Origin: CAZDBA01 sp964503615
GTDB lineage: Bacteria; Planctomycetota; Planctomycetia; Pirellulales; Pirellulaceae
Length of the DNA: 13,434 nt
Reading direction: 5' to 3'
Assembly: GCA_964503615.1 (NCBI GenBank)
Contig: CAZDBA010000133.1
Location: 1 to 13,434 of the forward strand
In this document: positions 1 to 6,923 of the stretch, piece by piece
Layout of the letters: each line of letters starts with the position of its first letter
Position numbering within the stretch: position 1 is the stretch's first letter
Program-made: the position numbers and the translations under genes
Notes under the pieces: model-generated
What the model saw: the letters and a program-made list of their open reading frames with translations, nothing else
The model's database searches: none
What the model was told of the DNA's origin: nothing

Positions 1-2
1 AC

Positions 3-512
3 CGGGCTTTAGCGACCGCGGCGTGGAATGTTGACCCAGAAACAATTCCCGATGCACTTCAGGAGTGTTGGCAGGCAGTCGAGTTTGGTAACTACGCGAG
101 TGCATCGCGCACTCTCCAAAAATCGTTAAACAGCAAAAAGCCTGAGATTCAAACTGCGGCCGCAACGTTAAATGATTTTGTTCAGAGAAAACTTAACGAG
201 ACGTTGGAGAAAGCCACCTCGGCAAAAGCCGCTGGGGATGATTGGTTGGCCTACAAAGCGTTTGGTGAGTTGCAAGATCGTTTCAAAGGTTACGAAATCG
301 AAACGGATGTGAGCGCCGAGCTCGAAACTTTGGCAGAAAGTGAAGCGGTCGAAGCGCAATTGGCAGCAGGGAAACAACTAACCAGTGCGTTAAAAACGGC
401 CAGTCGCTCTGGCTTGGATCGGGTGACCAAACGGTTGGAAAAACTGATCGAAAACTATCCTGGTACCGAAGCGGCACAAAAAGCCCAAAGCCTGTTGGAC
501 TTCGGGGGATAG
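3..512 (+). CDS. 3' part of an unidentified, mostly helical protein (start outside window)
   Basis: The reading frame is open from the first bases of the window and ends with TAG at 510-512, giving about 169 residues of a C-terminal part. A TTG at 204 is in frame, but the frame continues upstream without a stop, so I treat it as internal. The sequence is rich in Ala, Glu, Lys and Leu and looks helical. Near the end, a segment reading ENYPGTEAAQKAQSLL resembles a helix of a TPR-like or YfiO-like repeat. No catalytic motif is visible. In planctomycetes, tails of this kind can follow thioredoxin-like or other periplasmic domains, but that part would lie outside the window and cannot be tested here. 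It converges on the methyltransferase-like gene, with only 39 bases between the two stop codons. The coding call is firm; the function is unknown. Confidence 0.8.
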   Translation, partial: RALATAAWNVDPETIPDALQECWQAVEFGNYASASRTLQKSLNSKKPEIQTAAATLNDFVQRKLNETLEKATSAKAAGDDWLAYKAFGELQDRFKGYEIETDVSAELETLAESEAVEAQLAAGKQLTSALKTASRSGLDRVTKRLEKLIENYPGTEAAQKAQSLLDFGG

Positions 513-551
513 TAACCAAATCGTGAGTAGGGTTGTGGCATTATTGCCGCG

Positions 552-1229
552 TTACCAAATCATGGGAATCAGTCGCCATTTTACTTTTGCTTGGTAGGCC
601 AGATACTGGTTATCGCTACCAAGCAGTTTTTCTTCGGCGACGATTCGGGCGGCAACCAATACGATTGCGACGATAATAATTAGAAGACTTTGCCATCGGA
701 CTTCCGCAAGGCAGCATCCTGCGCACATCAGCAGTTCGCCCAAATAGATAGGATGTCGGATCCAGCGATAGGGTCCACTGCAAACCAACTGGCGGACGGA
801 AGGCAATATCGAAAAACTTTTGCCTAGCCAGCAAACGCTTGTGATCGACACTACGGTGCCAACGACCATAACTGCTTGTGCGGTTGTATTCCAAACCGGA
901 GGCGAAAAAGCGAAAACCCAACCACCGATCACCACCGCTGGCAGGGCAACCAAGCACGCTTGGATTGAACCGTTGGTTCTTACGCCGGTACGAATCAGAA
1001 TAAAGATAGCGACAGCGATGTGAAGCGCGGCAATGCAGATTCGAACGGTCAGTGGTCGAGGGTGTTCATTCGAAACGAGTCCCAGCACGGCCCAGCTGAT
1101 GATCGACAACCCGAGTAGCAAATTAAAAACACGTTCCGGAAATGGAATTTCGTTTGAACGAACCACTTCTGTGTTGAGCTTTTCGAGATTGGTGTCGGAC
1201 CTCGATAGCTGCGGTGAACTGGGCTCCAT
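552..1229 (-). CDS. isoprenylcysteine carboxyl methyltransferase / phospholipid methyltransferase-like membrane protein
   Basis: A 225-residue integral membrane protein with about five hydrophobic segments (roughly residues 35-52, 63-82, 92-108, 117-136 and 179-195). The diagnostic part is near the C-terminus: GPYRWIRHPIYLGE at residues 152-165, then EEKLL at 199-203 and a Tyr-rich stretch before the basic end. This is the SAM-binding GPYxxxRHPxYxG...EE pattern of the ICMT/PEMT superfamily, which methylates membrane-embedded lipids or lipidated cysteines. The bacterial substrate is usually unknown and is unknown here. I chose ATG at 1229, two bases after the TAA of the small upstream gene (1232-1234). 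An earlier ATG at 1301 would overlap that gene by 70 bases. The tight spacing suggests co-transcription and translational coupling with the gene at 1232-1573. Confidence 0.82.
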   Translation of the reverse strand: MEPSSPQLSRSDTNLEKLNTEVVRSNEIPFPERVFNLLLGLSIISWAVLGLVSNEHPRPLTVRICIAALHIAVAIFILIRTGVRTNGSIQACLVALPAVVIGGWVFAFSPPVWNTTAQAVMVVGTVVSITSVCWLGKSFSILPSVRQLVCSGPYRWIRHPIYLGELLMCAGCCLAEVRWQSLLIIIVAIVLVAARIVAEEKLLGSDNQYLAYQAKVKWRLIPMIW

Positions 1230-1231
1230 TG

Positions 1232-1573
1232 TTAGTAGATCCAGAAGCCCCAGCCAAATATGTAGCTTAAAAAGTTGATCAACAGGATGCCGCCAATCCA
1301 CAGCAGCCAGCCAGAACCTTCACCGCCTCCTCCGCCGCCACTGTTGTGACGTTCTTGGGCCTCCATCAATTGATATTCGACCGAGTAAACGAATTCAGCA
1401 GCTTCTTCTGGCTCAAAACCGTTGTTGGTCAAATCCGCGATCACCGAATCGGTGCTTTCACCTTTGGCAAGCGCCTTTGCCACCAGTATCGCAAGCTCTT
1501 GCATTTCTGCTTGGTCTTCGGCGGAGGGCTGCTCGGATTCGCCAAGCATTTCTTTGGGAAATAAGTCAGACAT
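1232..1573 (-). CDS. small membrane protein with Gly-rich hinge and C-terminal hydrophobic anchor
   Basis: A 113-residue protein with three parts. First comes an acidic, helical N-terminal domain (residues 1-75). Its segment ending DLTNNGFEPEEAAEFV is reminiscent of a three-helix UBA-like fold, by eye only. A run of six glycines plus Ser/Glu follows (79-88). The end is a strongly hydrophobic, aromatic segment (89-113) ending FGWGFWIY, which probably spans or inserts into the membrane. ATG at 1573 is preceded by AGGAAG (complement of 1577-1582), one of the few good Shine-Dalgarno matches in the window. This rules out the longer 141-residue version starting at 1657. It lies just ahead of the methyltransferase-like gene, separated by two bases, so the two are likely one operon. 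I do not recognise a named family. Confidence 0.75.
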   Translation of the reverse strand: MSDLFPKEMLGESEQPSAEDQAEMQELAILVAKALAKGESTDSVIADLTNNGFEPEEAAEFVYSVEYQLMEAQERHNSGGGGGGEGSGWLLWIGGILLINFLSYIFGWGFWIY

Positions 1574-1996
1574 TTGCTTCCTACTAAAACGGGAGAACCT
1601 CAATTTAAAACGAGGAACTATCGGCGTCAAACAATTAGCGCGTTCTTTCGGTGGCATTTGCCTCGAAATTCCCTTGCCTTGTCCGAATTCGATGCCGTTG
1701 ATAGACTTTGGTCTTCCAGCGGTTACACCCTATTGATTGTCAGATGTCAGGTGTGGATGGGCTGGGTTTTTGACTTCACTTTTTTGATGATCAGCCTGAT
1801 TTGTTTTAATCCGGTTGCGATGCAGTCTGCTTTTTTCTGGTAACGATAGCGGTGACAGATTTTCTTCGTTTGCTGAAAAATCTAACTGATTCTTAGCTTT
1901 TGGACTTACGCATTGTGCGCCGGTGGCGCGAACCTGGACGGTTCTTTTTTTGAAACGCCGTCTCTTCTTTCTACACACAAAATCAGAGACTCCATT
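1574..1996. other. 423-base intergenic region between divergent transcription units
   Basis: This stretch separates the minus-strand pair from prfA and must hold both promoters. I could not find a convincing -35/-10 pair on either strand. The overlapping open frames have no recognisable product and look like chance. The only clear structure is at its right end: a GCGCC-GGT-GGCGC hairpin (1917-1929) directly followed by a second hairpin with a T-tract (1930-1951), listed separately. Confidence 0.6.
1930..1951 (+). terminator. terminator-like hairpin in the prfA leader
   Basis: GAACC (1930-1934) pairs perfectly with GGTTC (1940-1944) across the loop TGGAC, and seven T residues follow (1945-1951). 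A perfect 5-bp hairpin, GCGCC/GGCGC with loop GGT (1917-1929), abuts it on the left. This is intrinsic-terminator geometry on the plus strand, but no plus-strand gene lies upstream in the gap. It may be a transcription attenuator in the prfA leader or the end of a small RNA. The stem is short, so strength is uncertain. Confidence 0.45.
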
Positions 1997-3073
1997 ATGC
2001 GCGAGATGCTTGAGGAAAAACTAAGTCGATTTGAGGACTTGGAAAAGCAAATGACCGATCCGGACGTTCAATCGAACTCCAACAAAATTTCTGCAGTAAT
2101 GCGTGAGCACGGTTCGATTGCCAAACTGGCGACGAAGTATCGAAAGTTCAAAAGCGTCTTGGAGGAAATCGAAGAAGTCAAAGTCATGGCGGACAGCAGT
2201 GACTCAGAAGAACAGGAACTTGCCAAAGAAGAAATGCCGAGCTTGCTGGAAGAGCGTGAGAAGCTTTGGAGTGAGTTGCTGGACCTGACTGTTGGCGGCG
2301 AAGATGCCACCCGTGGAAAGTGTGTTATCGAAATCCGTGCGGGCACAGGCGGTGACGAGGCGGCGTTGTTTGCTCGGGATTTGTATGAAATGTACAAACG
2401 ACATGCTGAGAACAAAGGCTGGAAACTTTCGATTCAAGAATCCAATACAACGGAGATGGGTGGCTTCAAGGAAATTATCCTATCGGTATCGGGCGAAGGC
2501 AGCTTTCGCGAATTGCAGTACGAGAGTGGCGGTCATCGTGTGCAGCGGGTTCCTGAGACGGAAACCAAAGGCAGAATTCATACATCGGCGGCAACGGTTG
2601 CGGTGATGGCTGAACCGGAAGACGTGGAGGTCGATCTAAAACCGGATGATTACACCACCGAACGATACGCGGCCAGTAGCGGCGCGGGTGGGCAGCACGT
2701 AAACAAAACCGCGTCGGCAATTCGCTTGGTTCACAAAGAGACTGGGATCGAAGTTAAATGTCGTGAAGAGCGTAGCCAGCACAAGAATTTGGCAAAAGCG
2801 ATTCGACGTATGAAAACGAAGTTGTACGACCACTATCAACAGCAGGAAGCGGCTCAGCGTGCGGGTGAACGGAAAAGTCTGGTAGGGTCGGGTGATCGTA
2901 GTCAACGAATCAGGACTTACAACTTTCCGGATAACCGCGTTACGGATCACCGGATCAATCTGACGCTTTACAAGCTGGACCAGATTGTTGCCGGACGAGT
3001 TGATATGTTGACGGAAGCTTTGATCGACCATGATCGACAGCAACTAAGAGACTCGATGGGATCACTGGACTGA
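1997..3073 (+). CDS. prfA: peptide chain release factor 1 (RF1)
   Basis: A 358-residue class I release factor, the normal length for RF1. It reads UAA and UAG in the ribosomal A site and triggers peptidyl-tRNA hydrolysis. The GGQ motif is at 231-233 in the context SSGAGGQHVNKTAS. The stop-codon recognition tripeptide is the RF1-type PxT, here PET at 186-188 within RVPETETKGRIHTS, not the SPF of RF2. REERSQHKN (257-264) and the RIRTYNFPDNRVTDHR segment (304-319) are also typical. I chose ATG at 1997 because MREMLEEKLSRFEDLE matches the usual RF1 N-terminus; the frame extends to 1913 but that extension has no family character. Shine-Dalgarno complementarity is weak. prmC, whose product methylates Gln233, lies downstream in the same direction. 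Confidence 0.97.
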   Translation: MREMLEEKLSRFEDLEKQMTDPDVQSNSNKISAVMREHGSIAKLATKYRKFKSVLEEIEEVKVMADSSDSEEQELAKEEMPSLLEEREKLWSELLDLTVGGEDATRGKCVIEIRAGTGGDEAALFARDLYEMYKRHAENKGWKLSIQESNTTEMGGFKEIILSVSGEGSFRELQYESGGHRVQRVPETETKGRIHTSAATVAVMAEPEDVEVDLKPDDYTTERYAASSGAGGQHVNKTASAIRLVHKETGIEVKCREERSQHKNLAKAIRRMKTKLYDHYQQQEAAQRAGERKSLVGSGDRSQRIRTYNFPDNRVTDHRINLTLYKLDQIVAGRVDMLTEALIDHDRQQLRDSMGSLD

Positions 3074-3149
3074 TCGAGACTGAGTGATAAGCCCCTGCAT
3101 GAAATCGTATCGCTGAACTCGACCGAATTTTCTTAACGGAATCCAAGAC

Positions 3150-4622
3150 ATGGAGTTGTTTCACGTAATTTCGATCATTATCGTGTTGTCCGCTTTGTTC
3201 GGCTATCTGAATGCACGGCTGATTCGCTTGCCGAATACGATCGGTTTGATGGTGATTGCGATCGTATTCACGCTGCTATTGCTGGCCAGTTCTTTCGTTC
3301 ACGAGGGCTTGTTGGACGCTGCCCGGTTGCTGATCGGCGGCGTCGATTTTGAAAAAGTCTTGATGGAAATCATGCTCGGTTTCCTGTTATTTGCAGGTGC
3401 GATGCATACGAATTTTGATCAATTGCGAGTCCAGCGTTGGCCCGTTTTAGTCTTTTCGACTTTAGGTGTGTTGGCGTCCACGTTTATCGTCGGCGCTACG
3501 ATCTACTTTCTTTTTCCGTTGTTGGGATTCGCTCCCAAGTTTATCTATTGTTTGCTGTTTGGCGCGTTGATTTCGCCGACCGACCCGATTGCAGTTTTGG
3601 GAATCCTTAAAAAGGCAGGTGTTCCAAAAAAGTTGGAGACCAAAATCGTCGGCGAGTCGTTGTTCAATGATGGCGTGGGGGTTGTTGTGTTCCTGACAAT
3701 TTTCAGCATCGCGTTTGGTAACGCTGGTCATGACCAGCACAGTACAAATAAGGCTGTGGGCGAAAACGCTCCGGCTCACGCTCTGGTCAGCCACGAAAAG
3801 ACGATTTCAGAGGGTGCGGCAATTGATGGTGCGGCAATCGAAGATTCCGGTCTCAATGACGGCGCGGACGAACAGAACGGCGGTGAATCGCACGGCGAGC
3901 ATGGTGGCGCTACGTTCACGAGTGTGGTGCAATTGTTCCTGTGGGAAGTTGGCCTCGGTATTTCGTTCGGACTCGTTTTGGGGACAGGGACGTTTTTACT
4001 TTTGCGTTCCATCGATGATTACGAAATCGAAGTCATGATTACGCTGGCATGCGTCATGGGTGGGTACTCTTTTGCAGTTTGGACGCACTTGTCGGCGCCA
4101 CTGGCGATCGTGGTTGCGGGTTTGATCGTAGGTAACGATACAGTGCGCGGTACAGCAATGAGTGCTCAAACGGAACAGTATGTCGACCGATTCTGGGAGT
4201 TGGTTGATATGCTGTTGAACGCGATTTTGTTTGTGTTGATCGGGTTGAATATGCTGCTGCTGAAAGTGACCAGTTCGTATGCAATCGCTTCGGGGATTGC
4301 GATCGTGGTGGTTTTGGCGGCTCGTTACGTGTCGCTTTTGGTGCCCGTGCGGTTTTTCCAAAAGCGGCTGGAATTCGTGCCTCATACCACCACGGTGATG
4401 ACTTGGGGTGGCTTGCGTGGTGGAATTTCCATCGCTTTAGCCCTCAGTTTGCCTGCTACCATGAATCATGGACCGGACGAAATGTTTCGAGATCTTTTTA
4501 TATGTGTGACCTATGGTGTCGTTGTGTTCTCGATAATCATTCAGGGGCTAACGGTGGGGCGACTTGCTAACCGTTTGATTGGCTCCGAATGTCAGACACA
4601 CGAAACTGGGGATAAACATTGA
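3150..4622 (+). CDS. CPA1/NhaP-type Na+(K+)/H+ antiporter
   Basis: A 490-residue polytopic membrane protein with about 12 hydrophobic segments. It would exchange cytoplasmic Na+ or K+ for protons at the inner membrane. Family marks are SPTDP (142-146), GESLFNDG (168-175, containing the Asn-Asp pair of the CPA1 ion site) and WGGLRGG (419-425). Residues about 191-255 form a hydrophilic insertion rich in His, Asp, Glu and Gly (six His between 194 and 251), with a short internal repeat around EGAAIDGAAIED. Most NhaP-type proteins have a shorter loop here. The C-terminus is short, without a TrkA-C-like domain. ATG at 3150 follows prfA by 76 bases, and the TGA at 4620-4622 lies 98 bases before the preferred prmC start, so this is probably one transcription unit. 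Ion specificity cannot be read from sequence. Confidence 0.9.
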   Translation: MELFHVISIIIVLSALFGYLNARLIRLPNTIGLMVIAIVFTLLLLASSFVHEGLLDAARLLIGGVDFEKVLMEIMLGFLLFAGAMHTNFDQLRVQRWPVLVFSTLGVLASTFIVGATIYFLFPLLGFAPKFIYCLLFGALISPTDPIAVLGILKKAGVPKKLETKIVGESLFNDGVGVVVFLTIFSIAFGNAGHDQHSTNKAVGENAPAHALVSHEKTISEGAAIDGAAIEDSGLNDGADEQNGGESHGEHGGATFTSVVQLFLWEVGLGISFGLVLGTGTFLLLRSIDDYEIEVMITLACVMGGYSFAVWTHLSAPLAIVVAGLIVGNDTVRGTAMSAQTEQYVDRFWELVDMLLNAILFVLIGLNMLLLKVTSSYAIASGIAIVVVLAARYVSLLVPVRFFQKRLEFVPHTTTVMTWGGLRGGISIALALSLPATMNHGPDEMFRDLFICVTYGVVVFSIIIQGLTVGRLANRLIGSECQTHETGDKH

Positions 4623-4720
4623 CAATCACATCTGCCGTAGGCGACGTAGTTGGAAAAAACGACTACAATTCAGACGCATCGCAATCAAATGCGACTTTAT
4701 TGCCCCAAAACGCACAGCAC

Positions 4721-5608
4721 ATGTCAGATACGCAAACTGAAGCTTGGACGACGCAAAAACTGCTTCAGTGGACAAGCGAATTCTTCAAGACCAAGGGCTC
4801 CGATGCACCACGGCTGGCTGCAGAGATCCTGTTGTCTACTGCGCTACAGTGCCCAAGAATTGATTTGTACGCCAAGTTCAATGAGGTGCCTGTTGAGCCG
4901 CAGTTGGGCACGTTTCGAGGATGGGTCAAGCGGCATGGTGCTGGCGAACCGGTCGCCTATCTGGTTGGTCACAAGGAATTTTACTCGCTTCGTTTTAATG
5001 TAAATAGCGACGTACTGATTCCGCGACCGGAAACTGAGCACTTGGTGATGGCCGCTTTGGACTGTGTTGGCTTGTTGCCCGGTTCACCCGCTTCGCCGCG
5101 TATCGCAGATGTGGGTACGGGGAGTGGTTGTATTGGTGTGACGTTGGCAACTCAATTGGAATCGTGCTCAGTTGTGGCAACCGATATTTCCCCTGCTGCT
5201 CTTGCTGTTGCCGGTACCAATGTTGAGCTGCACGATGTGGCTGGAAAAGTTCAGCTGGTCGAGTCTGATTTGTTGGCGTCGTTGCCCGCTGATCAGAAGT
5301 TCGACATCATCGTCAGTAATCCGCCCTACGTGGGTCGCAACGAAGTCGGTACTTTGGATGAAAACGTGAAAAGCTTCGAGCCCGATTTGGCTTTGTTCGG
5401 TGGCGACGAAGGCACTGAGATTATTGAGCGCCTGATTGAGCAAGCTGCCAGTCGATTGGACACCGGCGGGTTTTTGATTTTTGAGTTCAGCCCCATGATC
5501 GCTGGAAAGTGCAAATCGTTGGTGGAAGAGCAGGGCGGTTTTGAATCAGTCGATTTGCAAAAAGATTATTCCGGACACGAGCGATTGATCGTAGCCAAAC
5601 GTGGCTAG
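4721..5608 (+). CDS. prmC: release factor glutamine N5-methyltransferase (PrmC/HemK)
   Basis: A 295-residue SAM-dependent methyltransferase. It modifies the Gln of the GGQ motif in release factors, which raises termination efficiency. An N-terminal helical domain (about 1-95) is followed by the Rossmann-like fold: IPRPETEHLV (100-109), the SAM loop DVGTGSGCIG (130-139), the acidic residue ATDIS (153-157) and the hallmark SNPPYV (199-204) that binds the substrate glutamine. FEPDLALFGGDEG (219-231) is also characteristic. ATG at 4721 gives the usual length. An in-frame TTG at 4619 overlaps the antiporter stop by four bases (TTGA) and would add 34 residues without family character, so I prefer 4721, although coupling from the TTG cannot be excluded. 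Its substrate RF1 is encoded two genes upstream. Confidence 0.94.
   Translation: MSDTQTEAWTTQKLLQWTSEFFKTKGSDAPRLAAEILLSTALQCPRIDLYAKFNEVPVEPQLGTFRGWVKRHGAGEPVAYLVGHKEFYSLRFNVNSDVLIPRPETEHLVMAALDCVGLLPGSPASPRIADVGTGSGCIGVTLATQLESCSVVATDISPAALAVAGTNVELHDVAGKVQLVESDLLASLPADQKFDIIVSNPPYVGRNEVGTLDENVKSFEPDLALFGGDEGTEIIERLIEQAASRLDTGGFLIFEFSPMIAGKCKSLVEEQGGFESVDLQKDYSGHERLIVAKRG
5592..5607 (+). terminator. weak terminator-like hairpin at the end of prmC
   Basis: TAGCCA (5592-5597) pairs with TGGCTA (5602-5607) around the loop AACG, overlapping the last prmC codons, and is followed by GGTTTTG. The T-tract is short, so this is at most a weak terminator. Confidence 0.3.
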
Positions 5609-5876
5609 GTTTTGCCGAACTGTCAGGACGATCGTGATCATTCCAGCTTTTCGAGGGCTATATCTGTAAAACCTTACCGGATTTAGCGATTGGTTTTTGC
5701 GGTTCGAGCGAGTCATCGCAAAAAGCGATTTGAACGATTGCCACATGTCTTTCTGTGTCGAATAAATACAAGTGAGTTAAGTGATTGCTTGACTGCGGTT
5801 TTGTTTGTTGCAGGATGTTCGCCGCTTGAAAAAGCTCAAAGCCAATACGAAGCTTAGACGATTGCGCCCCAAAGCG
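5609..5876. other. 268-base gap between prmC and xerD with an 8-bp inverted repeat
   Basis: No convincing gene is present. TTTTTGCG (5694-5701) and CGCAAAAA (5717-5724) form a perfect 8-bp inverted repeat around a 15-base loop. No T-tract follows the 3' arm on the plus strand, so it is not a standard terminator; it could be a protein-binding site or a leader structure. The xerD frame is open from a TTG at 5805, but that extension looks non-coding. No promoter could be assigned. Confidence 0.35.
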
Positions 5877-6779
5877 ATGGGCGGAACGAATGCGATTGTC
5901 CGTTGGGTCGAATCGTATATCGATTATTTGCGAAGTGAATGCCACTTGGCTCACAACACTGTGTTGGCATACGGACGGGATATGAGGCGATTCATTGGCT
6001 GGATCGGATCGCGAAGCGTGCAATCCCTTGAGGTCTCTGACCTGTCTGACTTCGTAGGCACTTTAAGCGATGAGAAACTCTCTCCTGCTTCGATCTCGCG
6101 ACACATTGTGTCGGTGAAAATGTTCTTCAAGTACCTGCAACTCGAAGGCGTCCTGGTCGAGAACAAGGCTGAGTTGCTGGGAAGTCAGAAACTGTGGCAA
6201 CGAGTTCCTAAAGTTCTCTCGCCGATGGACGTTGAGCGGTTTCTTAACGCGCCAAAGAAGATCGAACTCTACTATTTTCGCGATCGCGCGCTGTTGGAGA
6301 TTTTGTACGCAACGGGGTGTCGAGCTTCTGAAGTCAGCAATTTGCGTCTAAGTGATGTGCATCTGGATGAACGATTTTGCAAGTGTCACGGCAAAGGTAA
6401 CAAGCAACGAATGGCTCCGTTGGGTGATCCGGCCATCGAAGCGATCACGCTTTACCTGGAGCGGCAGCGATCTCGACTTGCCGCCTCTCGTTCAGTTCAG
6501 GAAGAATGGTTGTTCCTGTCTCGCAGTGGCCGGCGTTTGCGTCGGGAGGCGATTTGGGAGTTGGTCAAAAAATATGCGTTGATCGCGAACATTCCAGTCG
6601 CCATCAGTCCGCACACCATGCGACACAGTTTTGCGACCCATTTATTGGCAGGCGGTGCTGATCTGCGACAAGTGCAAGAGATGTTAGGGCATAGCAGCAT
6701 CGCAACGACTCAGATTTACACTCATGTCGACCAAACACGATTAAAGAAAGTCCACAGCCAATTCCATCCCAGGTCGTAG
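5877..6779 (+). CDS. xerD: XerD-type tyrosine site-specific recombinase
   Basis: A 300-residue tyrosine recombinase of the length typical for XerC/XerD, which resolve chromosome dimers at dif during division. The N-terminal SAM-like DNA-binding domain covers about residues 5-95. The catalytic domain carries the complete active site: Arg149 in ATGCRASEV, Lys173 in HGKGNKQR, His246 and Arg249 in SPHTMRHSFATHLL, His272 in MLGHSSIATT and the nucleophile Tyr281 in QIYTHV. The wording GGADLRQVQEMLGHSS is closer to XerD than to XerC. ATG at 5877 gives the family N-terminus; a TTG at 5805 would add 24 basic residues. There are no signs of an integron or phage around it, and the housekeeping neighbours argue for the chromosomal Xer protein. 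XerC/XerD assignment by eye is not absolute. Confidence 0.9.
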   Translation: MGGTNAIVRWVESYIDYLRSECHLAHNTVLAYGRDMRRFIGWIGSRSVQSLEVSDLSDFVGTLSDEKLSPASISRHIVSVKMFFKYLQLEGVLVENKAELLGSQKLWQRVPKVLSPMDVERFLNAPKKIELYYFRDRALLEILYATGCRASEVSNLRLSDVHLDERFCKCHGKGNKQRMAPLGDPAIEAITLYLERQRSRLAASRSVQEEWLFLSRSGRRLRREAIWELVKKYALIANIPVAISPHTMRHSFATHLLAGGADLRQVQEMLGHSSIATTQIYTHVDQTRLKKVHSQFHPRS

Positions 6780-6819
6780 GACGACTTCGCTGACAAGATC
6801 GTGTTCGCGTTCCTCGACC

Positions 6820-6843
6820 TTGGAGTTGGATGGGCGACTCCAA
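6820..6843. other. hairpin next to the terminator between convergent genes
   Basis: TTGGAGT (6820-6826) and ACTCCAA (6837-6843) form a perfect 7-bp stem around a 10-base loop, 40 bases after the xerD stop. No T-tract follows on either strand, so it is not a terminator on its own. It may help form a 3' end for the xerD transcript. Confidence 0.35.
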
Positions 6844-6844
6844 T

Positions 6845-6881
6845 AAAAAAGGGTCGCACCAAAATTGTATTGGCGCAACCC
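6845..6881 (-). terminator. intrinsic terminator of the giant repeat-protein gene
   Basis: On the minus strand, the arm GGGTTGCGCCAA (complement of 6870-6881) pairs along all 12 positions with TTGGTGCGACCC (complement of 6851-6862), using two G-U wobbles. The loop is 7 bases, and a run of six T follows (complement of 6845-6850). On the plus strand the two wobbles become A-C mismatches and only a broken T-tract follows. The element is therefore mainly directional and ends the transcript of the 6924-11669 gene, 43 bases after its stop codon. Confidence 0.75.
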
Positions 6882-6923
6882 CTGTTTTATCTTGCTATTG
6901 CTAACGTGAGCAAACGGTTTGGC

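Noticed and set aside
535..550. Small hairpin GTGGCA/TGCCGC between the convergent stop codons at 512 and 552
   Set aside because: The stem is six pairs with one G-U, and there is no T-tract on either side. It is too weak to call a terminator.
552..1023. Overlapping frames on both strands within the methyltransferase-like gene
   Set aside because: They are shadows of a gene with clear membrane segments and the GPYRxxRHPxY motif.
1913..1996. N-terminal extension of RF1 from 1913
   Set aside because: It would run through the terminator-like hairpin and adds residues unlike the RF1 N-terminus. The start at 1997 gives the normal 358 residues.
4619..4720. TTG start for PrmC overlapping the antiporter stop
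   Set aside because: The extra 34 residues have no family character. It is kept only as a possible coupling device and not used for the coordinates.
5777..5820. Promoter with TTGACT near 5789 for xerD
   Set aside because: No acceptable -10 sequence lies 16-18 bases downstream, so it is not supported.
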